Below are positions 12,206-24,912 of a stretch of DNA of 64,000 bases, piece after piece (position 1 is the stretch's first letter; each line of letters opens with the position of its first letter). The notes below the pieces were generated by a model, which was not told the origin of the DNA, made no database searches, and worked only from the letters and a program-made list of their open reading frames with translations. Origin of the DNA: Aselliscus stoliczkanus (taxonomy: Eukaryota > Chordata > Mammalia > Chiroptera > Hipposideridae); contig CM066738.1 of assembly GCA_033961575.1 (NCBI GenBank), positions 101,085,478 to 101,149,477 of the forward strand, written 5' to 3'. Made by a program: the position numbers and the translations under genes.

Positions 12206-12661
12206 TTATGGGTTAAGTTGTATCTCCCCCAAAAGATATGAAATCCTAATCTTCCTCGTACATTAGGATGTGGCCTTATTTGGAGATAGGGTCTTTACAG
12301 AGATGATCAAGTTAAAATGAGGCCGTAGGTGGGGGGTGAGGGTGGTGACCCTAATCCAATATGACTCATGTCCTTATAAAAAGGGGAAATCTAGACCCAG
12401 TGACAGATGTGCACAGAGGTAAGAACATGTGAAGTCACACAGGGAGAAGATGGCCATCTCCAAGCCAAGGACCACCGAGGAGGGCGGGCAGACCCCAGAA
12501 GCTGGAAGAAGAAGGAAGGATTGTCCCCTGGAGCCCTCCGAGAGAGCATGGCCCTGCGGACACCTTGGCCCTCGGGATAGTGAGGTGATACATTTCTGTT
12601 GTCTTAAACTGGCTAGTTTGTGGTTCTTTCTTTGTTACGGCAGCCCTAGCAAACTAATATA
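12206..12661 (+). mobile_element. MLT1-type MaLR LTR
   Basis: It has the GGGTTAAGTTGTATCTCCCC start, the TCCTTATAAAAAGG block and a CAAACTAATATAG end. Confidence 0.75.
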
Positions 12662-15316
12662 GTCCCTCAACAAAAACTCGCATTGGAGAAGGAAGAGATC
12701 CTAGCAAGTGGCTTCTAGCTTCAGTTTCTAGCAATAAGACCCAGAAAGAGTCCTAAGGCCAGAGGGAAAAGCTGGAGATCAAGTTCCTTCCCTAGTGTGT
12801 AATTATACACTAACCATCCCTACTTACAGATGTCTAATATTGCTTATAATAACGTTCTGTGTGTACTTACTAATGCAAGGAGTTATTGACAATCATGGGC
12901 TGCAAGGAGCCCATCTGTGTGTACTCTCTTTGCCCTCAAGTGGATCTGTGCGGAAGACCACGTAGGGGTGGGGAGGGCTGCAAATCTCAGATCCTTGGAC
13001 CAGCAGTTGACAGCTAACCTTGTCCTTTTCCAGCCAGTCTTGGGGAACAAGCTACATCTCCTTGAGGTCTCTTCTGTTGGCAGAATCCGGCCTGAGTGAG
13101 GTCCGACCCTGGCCTGTGCAGTTATTAATAAAACCTGCACCAAGTGGGCGTTTTGGGTAACTCGGAAATTCGCTGAGTTACTCACGAGCCCCCTGGTGGC
13201 TGGTTCGGCACCTGAACCCTCTGACTTAATGAGGCCTCACAGGAGATCTTGAGGGCTGGTGGCATTTATGGGAGGAACTCTGCAATCCAGCTGGACCCCA
13301 GCGGGAAATGACTTGCCTGCCAACATTGCTGAGTGCTCAAATTGCCAAGTGCTTCTAGTTATGAGGCTAGAAACCCAGGGCCCTTGGAAATAGCTTCCCA
13401 ATTATGAACATAACCTTTGAAAGTTTTTTATAAGGAAAAAAAACATACCCTCTTTACTATTGCAATTTCATAAAACATAAAGTGGGGATAGGGAAGTCCA
13501 ATTTGTTCTGGCTTTTGTTTCAGTCCAAAATTCCCTAGAAGTTGAAGATTTATAGACTGTGCGGACCTTATTTGGACCCTGAAACAAACTGTACAATAGC
13601 ATGTAACATTTATGAGACAATTGGAAATTTAACCACTGCCTGGATATTGGATGATATTAAGGATTTATTGATTTTTTTAAAAAAGATGTGTAATTGTATT
13701 GTGGTTATGTTTTTTTTTTAAAGAGTCCTTATCTGTTAGATGCATACTGAAGTATTTATGGACAAAATGATGCAAAATCTGGTGTTTACTTCAAAATAAT
13801 ACTGGGCAGATGTGGGATAGATGAAACAAGATTGGCCCTGTAGTAATGATTTTTCAAGTGCATGGAACCCCATTAGACTATTCTCTCTATTTTTATATAT
13901 GTTTGAAATTTACATAATAATAAAGTCAAAATAAATGTATAGAGGCAGCAGGATCAGAGTAGAATAAGCGTCAGTGGATGGGTGCCTTCTCTGAGTCTTT
14001 CTGAATTCTGAAATCCATGTTCCATCTCCATACCGCCCTGTGGATAAAAACAGGTCCCATCAACAGTATAGAATCACCCCCAGTGGCTCTAAAGGAATAC
14101 CAGCCCTCCTTAAATTCCTCCTGACTGGTTTTGGGAGAGTCTAGGGATATCTCACTTGTCTTGTGAACACCTGGACTCTGCTATTTCCATTTTTATGGAG
14201 CTGGTCCTCCTCAGCCCAAGCCTGCCCTGCCACCAGGGCTGCTGGCAGGGACCAGTGTCTCCTGCACCCACACTGACGTCCCCACTCTACCCTCCCAAGC
14301 ACACGCCGCCTTCTGCCATGACTTCCCTGGGCAGAATGTGGGCTGGGCTGGCTCGGCATCCAGGCCACCATGTCCATTCAGAGCAGAAACGGTCTCCCCA
14401 GATGCTACAAGCGGAGAAGTACCCTCTGCTCCCACTTGTGCCATCTGTGCTTTCTCATTCAGGCTCTGATGCAGTGCAGCATGTTTTTATAGAAACTGCT
14501 CTTGCAGGGTTCCCTCACGCTCACATAGGTCCATCTCCCCTAGGTGCACTAGGAGTGTCTGTAGGCGCTGGGATGGAGGGGGACCTTTGACAGAGATTCA
14601 AAAGGAAAAATGAAACTTGCACTACATAGTATTGAAAATCCCAGTGGGCACACAAAGAGGATAGCATGTAGATAAGCCAAAACGACAGCAAAGGAGTTCT
14701 TTGTTAGAATATATGCAAACAGAAGCAAGAAGGAAGAAAAGCAAAATGGTGTGGAAAGGTTTGTCAGCTCAGGCATGTGAAATGAGCAAAGGCGGGAGGC
14801 TTCTATGTTGCTTTAAGTAGTCAGAATTTGGAACAGGCAGGGGCTTTGGAGATTATCTGTTTAGTGACATCACTTTACAGTGATGCAGCTGGGGCCCTGA
14901 AGGGCTGTTACCTATCCAGGTTCACACATCAGTCATCATGGAGCCAAGGCCAGAACCAGTTCTTCCACTTGTCTATATGGGCAGCACACACGAGCAAAAG
15001 AAATGCCTTTTTTCTCTCCCTCTCCATAAGCGTTCTTATTTACATACAAGGTATATAGGTACATGGATGCATATATACATACATGCATATATACATATTC
15101 ATACACGCAAACCTGTTCTCTTTCTCACTTTCCAAATTTCCTATAACAAAATCTAGAAAAATCAGTATTATCTGCTTTGGTGATTTCTCTTACCTCCTCT
15201 GTGCACAGAACATTGATGAAGCAACAGCCATAGCAGTGGTTTCCGACCTGTGGAAATATCTGTTTTGGCTCAACCTTCCATCATCTTTCCCCTTTTAGCG
15301 GGAGAAGTCAGTTATT
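12662..15316. other. Intergenic, no gene seen
   Basis: AT-rich unique sequence with short A/T runs (13430, 13670-13720) and a TACA/TGCATA-type low-complexity patch at 15060-15105. Confidence 0.4.
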
Positions 15317-15529
15317 GGGCCCTGCTCCCTTTCCCAAACCAGCACCCAACCACCGCGCCACTCGGCCGATCCGAAAGCTTATGAGAGTTTATTTATTTAT
15401 TTGTTTGTTTGTTTTTTTGAGGGCAGTGTCACTGGCCCTCATATGTGGGACCGAACTGGGGCCGCTGGCTTCCCAAGCCAGCGCTTAACCACCGCGCCAC
15501 TCTGCCGGCCCTGGGCCCTGCTCCCTTTC
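15317..15529 (-). mobile_element. SINE insertion with an extra SINE-head fragment
   Basis: A 17-bp duplication GGGCCCTGCTCCCTTTC lies at 15317-15333 and 15513-15529. Between them is a SINE in minus orientation (about 15412-15512). On its A-tail side are a TTTA/TTTG run, about 17 bases of other sequence, and a second partial SINE head (15334-15372). Confidence 0.85.
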
Positions 15530-15994
15530 ATTTGAAGAAATAGAGGTGCAGCATCTAGAAAGCTTTAGTCACATGTGTACAGGCGACCACAAGAGGGCAG
15601 CACCTGCGAGGCTAGTTCAGGGCCCTGCTTACCTGGTGGAAATGCTCTAGAAACTTCTAGGAAAACTTGATTTTGTTGACATGTGATTAGAAGAGGCAAA
15701 GCGTATTCATGGTTTCCTCATAAATGGCCAGCCTACTAAGAAATTATAATGTCATGAGGACGGGAATAGGTTTCCGCTTCGTCCTTTTGAAAATATATTT
15801 CTAATCTATTTGTTCTTTTCAACCGAAAACAACTTCACGTCTCTGCAGTGATTTCCATTGCCTTCTTTCTGAGGAACTTGAAATGAAAATGGTTTCATTT
15901 ATTTTTCAATTGTTAAGATGAGGACTGCTTGTCAGACATGACTTCATAGTTCCTGGATCATAACACCCAATGCAGCAGACAAATACCCGAATAT

Positions 15995-16025
15995 GCCCTC
16001 CCCCACCCCCACCCCACCCCCACCC
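15995..16025 (+). repeat. CCCCAC-type low-complexity tract
   Basis: Repeated CCCCAC units; the minus strand is a G-rich run with several GGGG blocks. Confidence 0.85.
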
Positions 16026-16407
16026 AAGCTAAGGGACAACGCTGGGTCAGAGGTCAGCGCGGAGAACTGCTCAGCTCCAGGCTGCTCTGCGGCTGCAGGA
16101 CTTCTGAGCAAGGCTGACTGTGGGGCCAGCCCAGAGATGCCACACATCTAAGCACAGACATGGAACCTGCATCCCCTTTGGGAGTGAGGAAAGGCCCGAG
16201 TGCCTGCGGGACCCTCTGGGGTGAGGTGCTCAGCATTTGGTGCCCTCTGACATTGCTTGGCTCTCTGATGGACTTCCTCAGTCTGTCCGGGACGCTTCAC
16301 TGGTGGCCCTGTGGGGGTTGAATAGAATGTTACCACATTGATAAGCTCTCCTTGGAACCACAGTAAGACAGAAGTGCAGAGCCCAGGAGGTTTATCTAAA
16401 CGAGTCC

Positions 16408-16590
16408 TTCTCCCTAGTATGGTCCTGAGACCACCACCAGCAGCGGGAACTTGTTAGAAATGCAAATTCTCAGTTTCCAATCCAGACCCTCCTGTGTCAG
16501 AAACTATGAGGGGTGTGGGGCCGACAGTCAAAGTTTCAACAGGCCCTGCAGATAATTCGGATGCAGACTCAAGTTTGAGAAGCAGCAAAG
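16408..16590 (+). mobile_element. MER5A-type hAT MITE fragment
   Basis: GGAACTTGTTAGAAATGCAA and AGTTTGAGAAGCAGC-like ends follow the MER5A pattern of an ancient Charlie-related element. Confidence 0.7.
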
Positions 16591-17729
16591 CAGTACGTAA
16601 GTGGAACTGCTCATGGATGCAAAGCCAGGTGGGGCTTGCAGTAAACTATAGGGGAAATGAGAGCAAGAATATAGAAAAAGAGTAAAAACAGAGAAGAAAA
16701 AAAAGGTCAAGCAAGCATAGAGTGCAAGAGCTTCTCCTCCCAGCTGTGTGTGTAAGAATACCCTAGTTGCACCTGCTCCAGGGTATTAGCAGCAATTTAT
16801 TATCTATCTAGAGCTTTCCACCCTGCTCTGGCGAATTTATGTGGCTAAATACAACTCTTGTAGTAGTGACCTTTTAGTCAGCTAATGTTACTTCCATCAC
16901 TGCCTCCAAAGCACACAGAGAAACTGGAAGGCTGATGAAAATCTTTCAAGTCTCCTAAATACTAAAAGCCTTCCCAAACACGGTGTACTTTTCAGAGACA
17001 CATTCGTTTTATTGGAATTTCAGATCATTGAAAGGTCATCTGTCTCCCGTTCCGAGACGGATTAAGGTAAAACAGAAGAGAGGAGACCAGACTGGGATGC
17101 ACGCTTTGCTCCTTCCACTGGCTGTGCCCGTCCGACCGCTGCTGTGTGCAGCCAGTACCAAGATGCTGGAATTCTTCCTGAACCTGCCACCGTGAGCCCG
17201 GGAGGCTGCAGCTGGTGCAGACGGCTTGTCAGCAGCTCTCCCTGGAATCAGGACATTGTCCGGTGTAAAGTGAGTCCTTCCAGATTCCTGCTGCTCTAGC
17301 TGCTGGAGTTGCATGAGACTTCCTCATGCCTCAGTTTCCTTGTTTTTTGGAAAATGAGAAGTTCAGGGCCTTAGTAACACTGACAGCCCTTCTGTCCACC
17401 TCTGTTCCTTTTCTCTTCTCTCATTCCTTTTTTGGTTCTTTTCTGTGGTACAGCCATCTCCACTCCTTGAATTTCCTTCTCTAATCCACATCGTTTGTGC
17501 TGTTTCATAATCTTAAATTAATTTTCATTTCATCCAGCAAGCCACTTGCCTGGCTGATTTGACGCCACAAAAATCTATGGCTTGAGGTGTAAAATGGGAA
17601 GTTAGAAGACCCGATGCTGAATTGTTCAACAAACCGCTAGGCTAGAACGTCAGTTTCCCCATCTGTAAAGTGCTTACCACAAGCACAAAGGATGTAAGGA
17701 TGCTCCTTACAACAACCCTTTGAGATAGG

Positions 17730-17880
17730 TACTAAACAACCTTCTGAAGTCAATACTGTCAATATCCCCATTTTGTAGTTGAGAGAAATGAGGCTCAGAG
17801 GAGTTGGGTGAGTCCCTCAAGGTCACACAGCTTTTCAGTGGCAAAGCAGGGGATTCTAATGAGGCTCTTGACCCCAGCTG
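17730..17880 (+). mobile_element. MIR SINE
   Basis: CCCCATTTTGTAGTTGAG and AAGGTCACACAGCTTTTCAG are MIR core blocks. Confidence 0.75.
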
Positions 17881-20164
17881 CTGTGCGTTCACCACGACGG
17901 AGTGGTAACTGTGGTTTTTCCTGCCTCGCAGTTTCGTCATAAGAAGGAAATGAGACAACATCGGTAAGAACATTTCGGAAAAGCTAAACCACCATATGCA
18001 GGGCAAGGATGTGTGCTGTGTTTTTTCAGGCTAGCAGGGGACACACCACTTGCCATCTTTCCTGTCCAGTCACTGTTTCTATCCAAGTTGTCTGGGCCAA
18101 ACAGTTTAGGCAAAGCGGTCAAATCAGAGGGAGCAAAAGGAAAACAGTTTTAAAAGTCTGAAGCAGAAGCTCGCAGGGGTGCCACCACCTGGGGCGCTCT
18201 TCCTTCTTCCTGCAGCCTCGAGCCGCCCATGGCAGAGACCCATGCTGTAAGAGATACAGAAGTGAGACTGCCTGCAATCAGTCACGTGTGAGTGAGAGAA
18301 ACTTCTTTGTTCCTGAAAACACTCTATTGTTTTGAAAACACTCTACAGCAGCCTTGCACAGTCCTGATGAATATAGCATCCCCCTCACCTCTCCTCCCTC
18401 AGCTACTCCACACCCTTCTTTCTTTCCTATCTTCACCTCCCATTCACCTGCAAGGTTCTAGAACCATCTCTACTTGGGACTTACTAGCCATCACATTAAC
18501 CCCCGGGGCACTTTTTACCTTAACTAACAGAAAGGGCAGGAGAATGTGAACTGAATTGTTTCCATCTCAAAAGACCAATCTCAAGCAACTGTTAAAAATG
18601 AATTTTTTCTAATTATCTAAGAAACACTGGAGCTAATCAGTGGTGAGAGTAGGGTTGCAGGATACACGGTTAATATACAAAAATAAATAGTTTTCCAATA
18701 GAGCAGCAATGCACAAGTAGGATTTGACATCAAAAACACAATGCCAATACTGAAAATGTTTTTCGATCAGTGGAAACTCCTCTGTATGATACCATAATGG
18801 TGGATACATGTCATTATACATTTGTCCAAACCGATAGCATGCACAACACCACAAGTGAACTGTAATGGAAACTGTGGACTTTGAGTGATAATGACATACA
18901 GATGTAGGTTTATCAAGTAACATTTATACCGCCCTGGTGCAGGATGTGATAAAGGGGGAGGCCACATACATGTGGAGGCAGGAAATATGCAGGAAATCTC
19001 TGTGTCTTTGACCATTATTGCTGCAAATCTAAAACTGTTCTCAAAACGTCTTTTAACATAACAACACACATTCTCAATTCAGAAAACGTGGAGAGACTCA
19101 TGGAAGCTCAAGGAAAAGAACTGAACCAAAGAAAAATGAAACCACTCACAATTATGCTGCCCAAAGAGAGGTGGAGGGACAATGACTGTTAACATTTTGG
19201 TGTGTATGTATCTGGGTTTTTTTCTATGTACACATTCACTTTTCCTTCCTGAACAAATTTAATTGTCTGTTTAAATTGGCTTCCAGAATAATTTAATCCC
19301 ATCGTGTCTTAATAGATCCATGTTTTAGTTGTTGATTTTGACATTACAAAACAAATGATAACTCTGAAAGCATATGATAGAACATTTTTTTTCTCTTTGG
19401 TATTTGAAAAAAGATGCCTATGAGTTCACATAAAAAAAGAAAGAAAATCTCAATCATGGCATGCATATCAGACACATAAAGTTAATATCTAAAAAAGCCT
19501 TTTAATAGAGTTTACAAGAGATCCATGTCTATTTAATACATATGTTAATGTAAGTACTTAGCGTTTCCTGATTCAACAATGAGAGACAGATGTGTTTGTA
19601 CTATGTAATCCAGGCAGTCTGGCCAGGGGGGCAGAGGTGTGCTGCTTGCTTATGAATTCGGAATTCAGTAACACCAATGGGACCTGTTCTCAGTTACTCT
19701 ACTCCTCTCAAATTCAGATGCAAAATAGCTCTGAAAGAATACAGTTTCTCAGTCTCTCTGGTCGTCCACATCTATGCCCTTCTATGCCCTATCTTGTCAT
19801 TGCATAAAAATGCTCTCTCTGCTCATGCAGAGGAGCAAGCTACCTACTTCTCTAACCTGTGGACCTGCAGGGACCTTGCCTGTACCTTAGTCATAGGGAG
19901 AGGGGAATGCAGCCTCCTTTCCTCCCACTAGTAGAAACGAGTGTAATCAGTATCTAATGATCAACTTCCAACGTGGTCTGCTCTGGTTTAAAAAGAGGAC
20001 TTTTACCTGCTGCTGTGAGCAGGGAGAGTGGGCCTGGTTAAGCACAACCGCGGATGTTTTCCAGAAGGGAGGGGAGCGTGGCCATATTTTTCTCAGGTGT
20101 GGAAGTGAGCATGTTAAGGAGTTAACATGGATTGAGGACCTAATCCCTTTAGATGGATTATTTT

Positions 20165-20295
20165 ACGTAACCCAACCCAAAGCCACCACTATCATTTCCT
20201 TACTATAGTTGAGGAACGTGAAACACAGAGAGGTTAAGTAACTTGCCCAAGGTCACACAGCTAGTAACTGACAGAGAAGGGTGTGAACCAAGGGC
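20165..20295 (+). mobile_element. MIR SINE
   Basis: GAGAGGTTAAGTAACTTGCC and GGTCACACAGCTAGTAA form the MIR core. Confidence 0.85.
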
Positions 20296-21081
20296 AGCTG
20301 ATTCCTGGGCCTTTTGCTCTTGAACAGTGTTCAAAGAATAGAAGGCAGTCCTTAGGGCAGTACATTACAGGCTCCGAGAACAAAGATCCTTGAGGAAGCT
20401 TTGCAAGGACAGAACGGAGTCTGTGGCCCATTGGACAGCTCCATTCCACGTGATACCTGCCGCTTGGCTATAGTAACATCACCCGTGCTCATCTCCTCCT
20501 GCAGTGAGCTCTGTGGGGCTGTCCAAGCCCTTCTGTGACCTAATCCTTTACTCAGTGCTTCACAGAGAGGGCTCAGTGCCAATGACCAGTGGCTTACCTG
20601 GGGGTGATAGGCTATCACTGGACACACTAAATGCACTGGAACTCTCCCTTTTCTGCAGATGTTTCTGAGGAACGAGGGAAGCCTGCCACACAGCAGACCT
20701 GGGGACTCTCCCTGATCTCAGAAAGCTGCTTCTGGGACATCTGACCATTGGTTCTTGGCCAGGTACTTGAGCCCACATGTAGGAAAGAACTAGGAACCAA
20801 AACTGCGAGGCTTGAGATCACCACGTTAATGATGCCGTTTTTTAATAAGGATGTGAGCGTTGGAATTTGGTTAAAGCCCCAAGCCTTGACCCCTGAATGC
20901 ATATCTGGTTTCTCCAGTGAGAGAATACATTTTTGGGAGGCGAAATTTTCTTTTTTTTTTTACCTTGAATTACATGCTCTTCACCCCCTCTCAACACCCA
21001 GAATCTATGTAATTCATTAAATGGCACTGGAACGTTTTCTTCAACTTGTCCTTTACTTTTCATACATATGTCAAAGCCTTT

Positions 21082-21513
21082 TGTATGAGTTTCATAAGGT
21101 TGCTACAACAAAGAACCCCAAATGGGGGTCTTAAACAATAGATATTTATTCTCTCACAGTCTGGAGGCTAGAAGTCCAAGACCAAGGTGTTGGCAAGGTT
21201 GGGTCCTTCTGAGGGCTCTGAAGGAGAATCCGTTCCATGTCCCTCCCCCTGGTTGTCTCTGGTGTGCCGTGGTTTCTGTTGTGTCACACTGACCTCTGCC
21301 TCCATCTTCACATGGCGTCCTGCCTGTGTGCATATCTGTGTGCAAGTCCTATTGGATTAGACCCCCCCCCGCCCCCAACCCCAGTAGGACTTCATCTTAA
21401 CTAATTATTTTTTGTAAGGACTTTATTTCCAAAGAAGTCCATACTCTGAGGTATGGGGTAAGGACTTCCACAGAGGAATTTGCAGAAAGGAAGGACAGGA
21501 TTCAACACATAAC
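21082..21513 (-). mobile_element. MLT1-type MaLR LTR
   Basis: GAGTTTCATAAGGTTGCTACAAC at the start, TTATTCTCTCACAG inside and CAACACATAACA at the end give the reverse MLT1 layout. A C-rich run is near 21361. Confidence 0.75.
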
Positions 21514-22280
21514 ACCTTTCAAAACTTTACGTTTCTAATAAGGCATTTCCAGAGGATCTCTGAGACCATATTTTCCACTGTGAAAGAGGAGGCGAATGGT
21601 GAAGAACACCATTCCGGCGCCCTGTGAATGGACACAGCCAGCCTTGGCGTGGGAATGGAGTGCGTTTCCTCCACAAAGTCTATTATGTTTGCAGTGCATT
21701 TCGAAATAGGCAGTAGAAGCAGCTGTGATGGTGTGACTTTGCTTTCCCCACGCTCGCTTTTGTTCCACTGTCTGCTCAGAGGCACAGAGGAAGGCTCTTT
21801 GCTCTTCGCCCTGCATGTAAGGGTCCAGTCTCAGCTTCTTAGCCTCAGCTCTACTAAGGGGCAGGTTGCAGCAGGGCCCTGCCGAAGGGAGCTCTTCGCG
21901 TTTGGTCCCAGAGCCTTTCATATGTGGTATGCAGATTTCTGACACACTCTGTTGTTTGGATGGTCCCCTCAGCTGTGGTGTGGCTGCAGCTGGCCAGCGC
22001 CAGGCAGGCCCGTGGGACGGAACAACTGGAGGGCAGCCCAACTACAAAGGCCAAATGGGACTCAGGCTAGACACACAGCTTGGAGACTAGAAAGCCAGTA
22101 TGCACAGGATAAACTATTCCTGGTTTTGTTTTTAGTTGTGAGGGTCGATGTGTGACCTGTTTCTTGGGGGTAATGATATTTCCTTTTTCTGGTCCTTCCC
22201 ATTATGTCACAGGGACTCTTTGGCACAGTTCTTATCTCTGACATTTTCTGCCAGTGCCCTAAAGAGCCAATCAAAGAGCC

Positions 22281-22307
22281 ATGTGTGTGTGTGTGTGTGT
22301 GGGGGGG
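22281..22307 (+). repeat. (GT)n then G-run
   Basis: A GT repeat of about 10 units is followed by seven G residues. Confidence 0.9.
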
Positions 22308-22497
22308 TACGGGGGAAGAGAGATGGCATGAAATTGGCTGGGAGCCCGGGGATGGCTGAGAGGCCCCATTGAGAGCAAGGCTGAAGACGTGGGCATACGA
22401 GGCTGCTTCCAACAGCACTCACGTGGCTGAGCTGAGCGCTAAGGAATGGAGGGGACCACGGTGAAGACTGGTGTCCACAAGCTGCCTTCATCCCTAC

Positions 22498-23376
22498 CTT
22501 GGCCTTGCACTCATGTCCAGGTGGGTGACCCACCTCCTCTCTCCATTGTCTTGAGCATTCCCTGAGAGAAAGTTCTATAAAGTTCCTCTGATGGGCTAAA
22601 TGTTTGCTTTAAGGTCAAGGCCTTCTTGTTTTCCACTTCTGGGTCATTTGTCTATTCAACAATAGCTTGCATGATATCATGTTGGTGCTGTAGGCTAACT
22701 TCCCCCCAGTTTCTTGACCTGCTTCCCCTGAATCCTGTCTCTGCAGGACCCCAACTGTGTTTCAGCCTCTGACGGCTCTCCATTCCTCTCCAATGTCCAT
22801 GTTCTTCTCCAGGTTCTGTGTCACCTTTCTGCCTGGTTTGCCTGAAACCCCCTCATTCTCATGGACTCCTGGTTGGTTGTTACTCTGCTTTGCATCTGTT
22901 GTTCTGGAAAGAGTCTTTCCAGAATCCGTGTACTGACCAGGAATATTGAAGCTAGGGACAAGCACCCGTGCTGAGGTCAAACATGGTGCACAGAGTGAAG
23001 GAGCCTGAAACGGGTGGGGAAGGGCCTTGGTCAGGAAGGAAATATCAACAATCACTGGTGAAACCTGAGCCAAAGAAACGGCAGAGTCCTAATCCTGAGA
23101 AAAACCCAAGGCAAGAGGCAGCTGAGGCTGGTGCGGATGTAAGTAGGAAACCAGATAGGGGTGAGATGGGTAGAGAGACATCTGCTGATAGCCAGTGGAA
23201 CCTGAAGGTGGTATTGGAAGCTTGGCTTCTGATCAGCCTGGCTGATCTCTTGTACAGGCATATGCCTCTGACTCCTGACCACTCACTGGGTCCTGAAGAC
23301 AAGATCTGCCTTGGCTCTCTCTTCTCAATGGAGAGAGGAGGTGGGTCACCCACCTGGACATGAATGCAAGGCCAAG
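22498..23376. repeat. 51-bp inverted repeat arms with 777-bp spacer
   Basis: Bases 22498-22548 and the reverse complement of 23326-23376 agree at 50 of 51 positions. Weaker similarity continues for about a dozen bases outward on both sides. The arm centre contains GGTGGGTGACCCACC, itself nearly palindromic. The spacer shows no recognisable gene or known repeat. The arms do not match any element I recognise. Confidence 0.8.
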
Positions 23377-24309
23377 ATAAGGATCAATGAAAAAGGTACC
23401 TGATTAACATGACTGTGTTGGCCTTGTTCGAGCAAAATAATTTCCTTAATTAGTGTTAGTCCTGGGATGCTTCTCCCTGGAGAGTCTTTGGGGTTACATG
23501 GATACTTTGGGCAGGAAAATCTTGAAGCATTGGGAAGTCATGAATCTAATAGCTCACCAAACCCCAGAATCCACTTCTGAGCAACAAGTTACAAAGCCTC
23601 GTGTTTGGGAGTCCTGACTTCACTTGACATCGTCCCCTCTCGTTCGCTTAATCTTCTGTTCTCATGTTTCCTGATACTTATGACTGAATTGAACAGCAGG
23701 CCCCAGAACTTGGCTTAGTGTATGGGTGTGGGGCAGACGCTGAAGACTTTCAATCTTTCCTTGAAACACGGATATTGATTTCTTGGCAGCCTGAGGTTGA
23801 ATAAGTGAGACAGGCATCTTAGGTCTGCTCCTGTCCTGTAAATCAGCATACAACCAAGGAGGCGATGACGGCTGGGATCAATAAAACAGGGAGTTGACAA
23901 ATAGGAGAGAACCGGTGTGAACATGGAATGAGTTCCTCTCATATTTCTGATCGCAGAGTGCGGCCTGATAGCACATTATATTCTTTCTCGCAGCGCACAT
24001 TTCACAGAGGGCTTGTCCATAAGTTATGTGGCTTGCTGAGAGGCATCCAGCTTCTCATCTCAGTACCCAGAAGTTCGGGGCGCTGTGCTGGTTAGCACCT
24101 GGCCAGGCCGAGATTGGGCCATGTTCTTTTGATCTTAATGTAGGACTCATTGCAGCATAATGTGCCGTGTTTCTTAACATCTGTGTGTTTTTGTTTTTAA
24201 AAGCAGAACTTCTTCTCCAAACATAAGTGGGTCCTGTAAATAAAACCACTAAAGGTCAAACTGATCTAGCTGCAATAGGGTAAGATGCTTGGAGTCCTGA
24301 GATTATTTG

Positions 24310-24460
24310 AAGAAACCTCAAATGTCTTTTGTGCACCAGGAATTGTGCTAAACTATCAAATTCACTCCTCATAGGTCCCCATGAGGTGAGCATATTCTAA
24401 TTTTAGAGATAAGAAGCTGAGGATCTAAGAGTTTGAAAGACTTGTCCAGGTTATTTACTC
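24310..24460 (+). mobile_element. MIR SINE
   Basis: TGCACCAGGAATTGTGCTAA to GATAAGAAGCTGAGG matches the MIR order. Confidence 0.7.
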
Positions 24461-24463
24461 GGT

Positions 24464-24912
24464 GTTATGGGATGAATTGTGTACCTCCCACCCAAATTTG
24501 CATCCTGGGGTCCTAACCCCAGAACCTCAGAATGTTACTTGATTTGGACATAGGGTCTTTTAGGACATAATTAGTTAAGATAAGGTCATATGAGAGGAGG
24601 GTGGGCCCCTAATCCAATGGGACTGGTGTCCTCCCTAAAAGGGGAATTTGGACACACACATAGGGAGAAGATGGAGGCACCAGTGAGGGTGATGAGGCAG
24701 AAGCCAAGACTCACCAAAGATGGCCAGCAAACCCTCAGGAGCTAGAGGAAAGGCATGGAGCAGCTTCGTCCTCACGGCCCTCAGGAGGGGCCAGCCAGGC
24801 CGACACCTAGATCCCAGGCTTCCAGCCTCCAGAGCCGTGAGACAATAAATGTCTGCTGGATAAGCCCCAAGTTGGTGGTCCTCAGGTAGGGCTGCCCTTG
24901 CAGACTAATACA
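24464..24912 (+). mobile_element. MLT1-type MaLR LTR
   Basis: GGGATGAATTGTGTACCTCCC, the AAGATGGAGGCACCAG block, AGACAATAAATGTCTGCTGG and GCAGACTAATACAC form a well-preserved MLT1-like copy. Confidence 0.8.

Larger units (their letters stand above)
16591..21081. other. Intergenic, MIR copies only
   Basis: Aside from the MIR copies at 17730 and 20165, no gene, RNA gene or recent element is recognisable. Confidence 0.4.
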
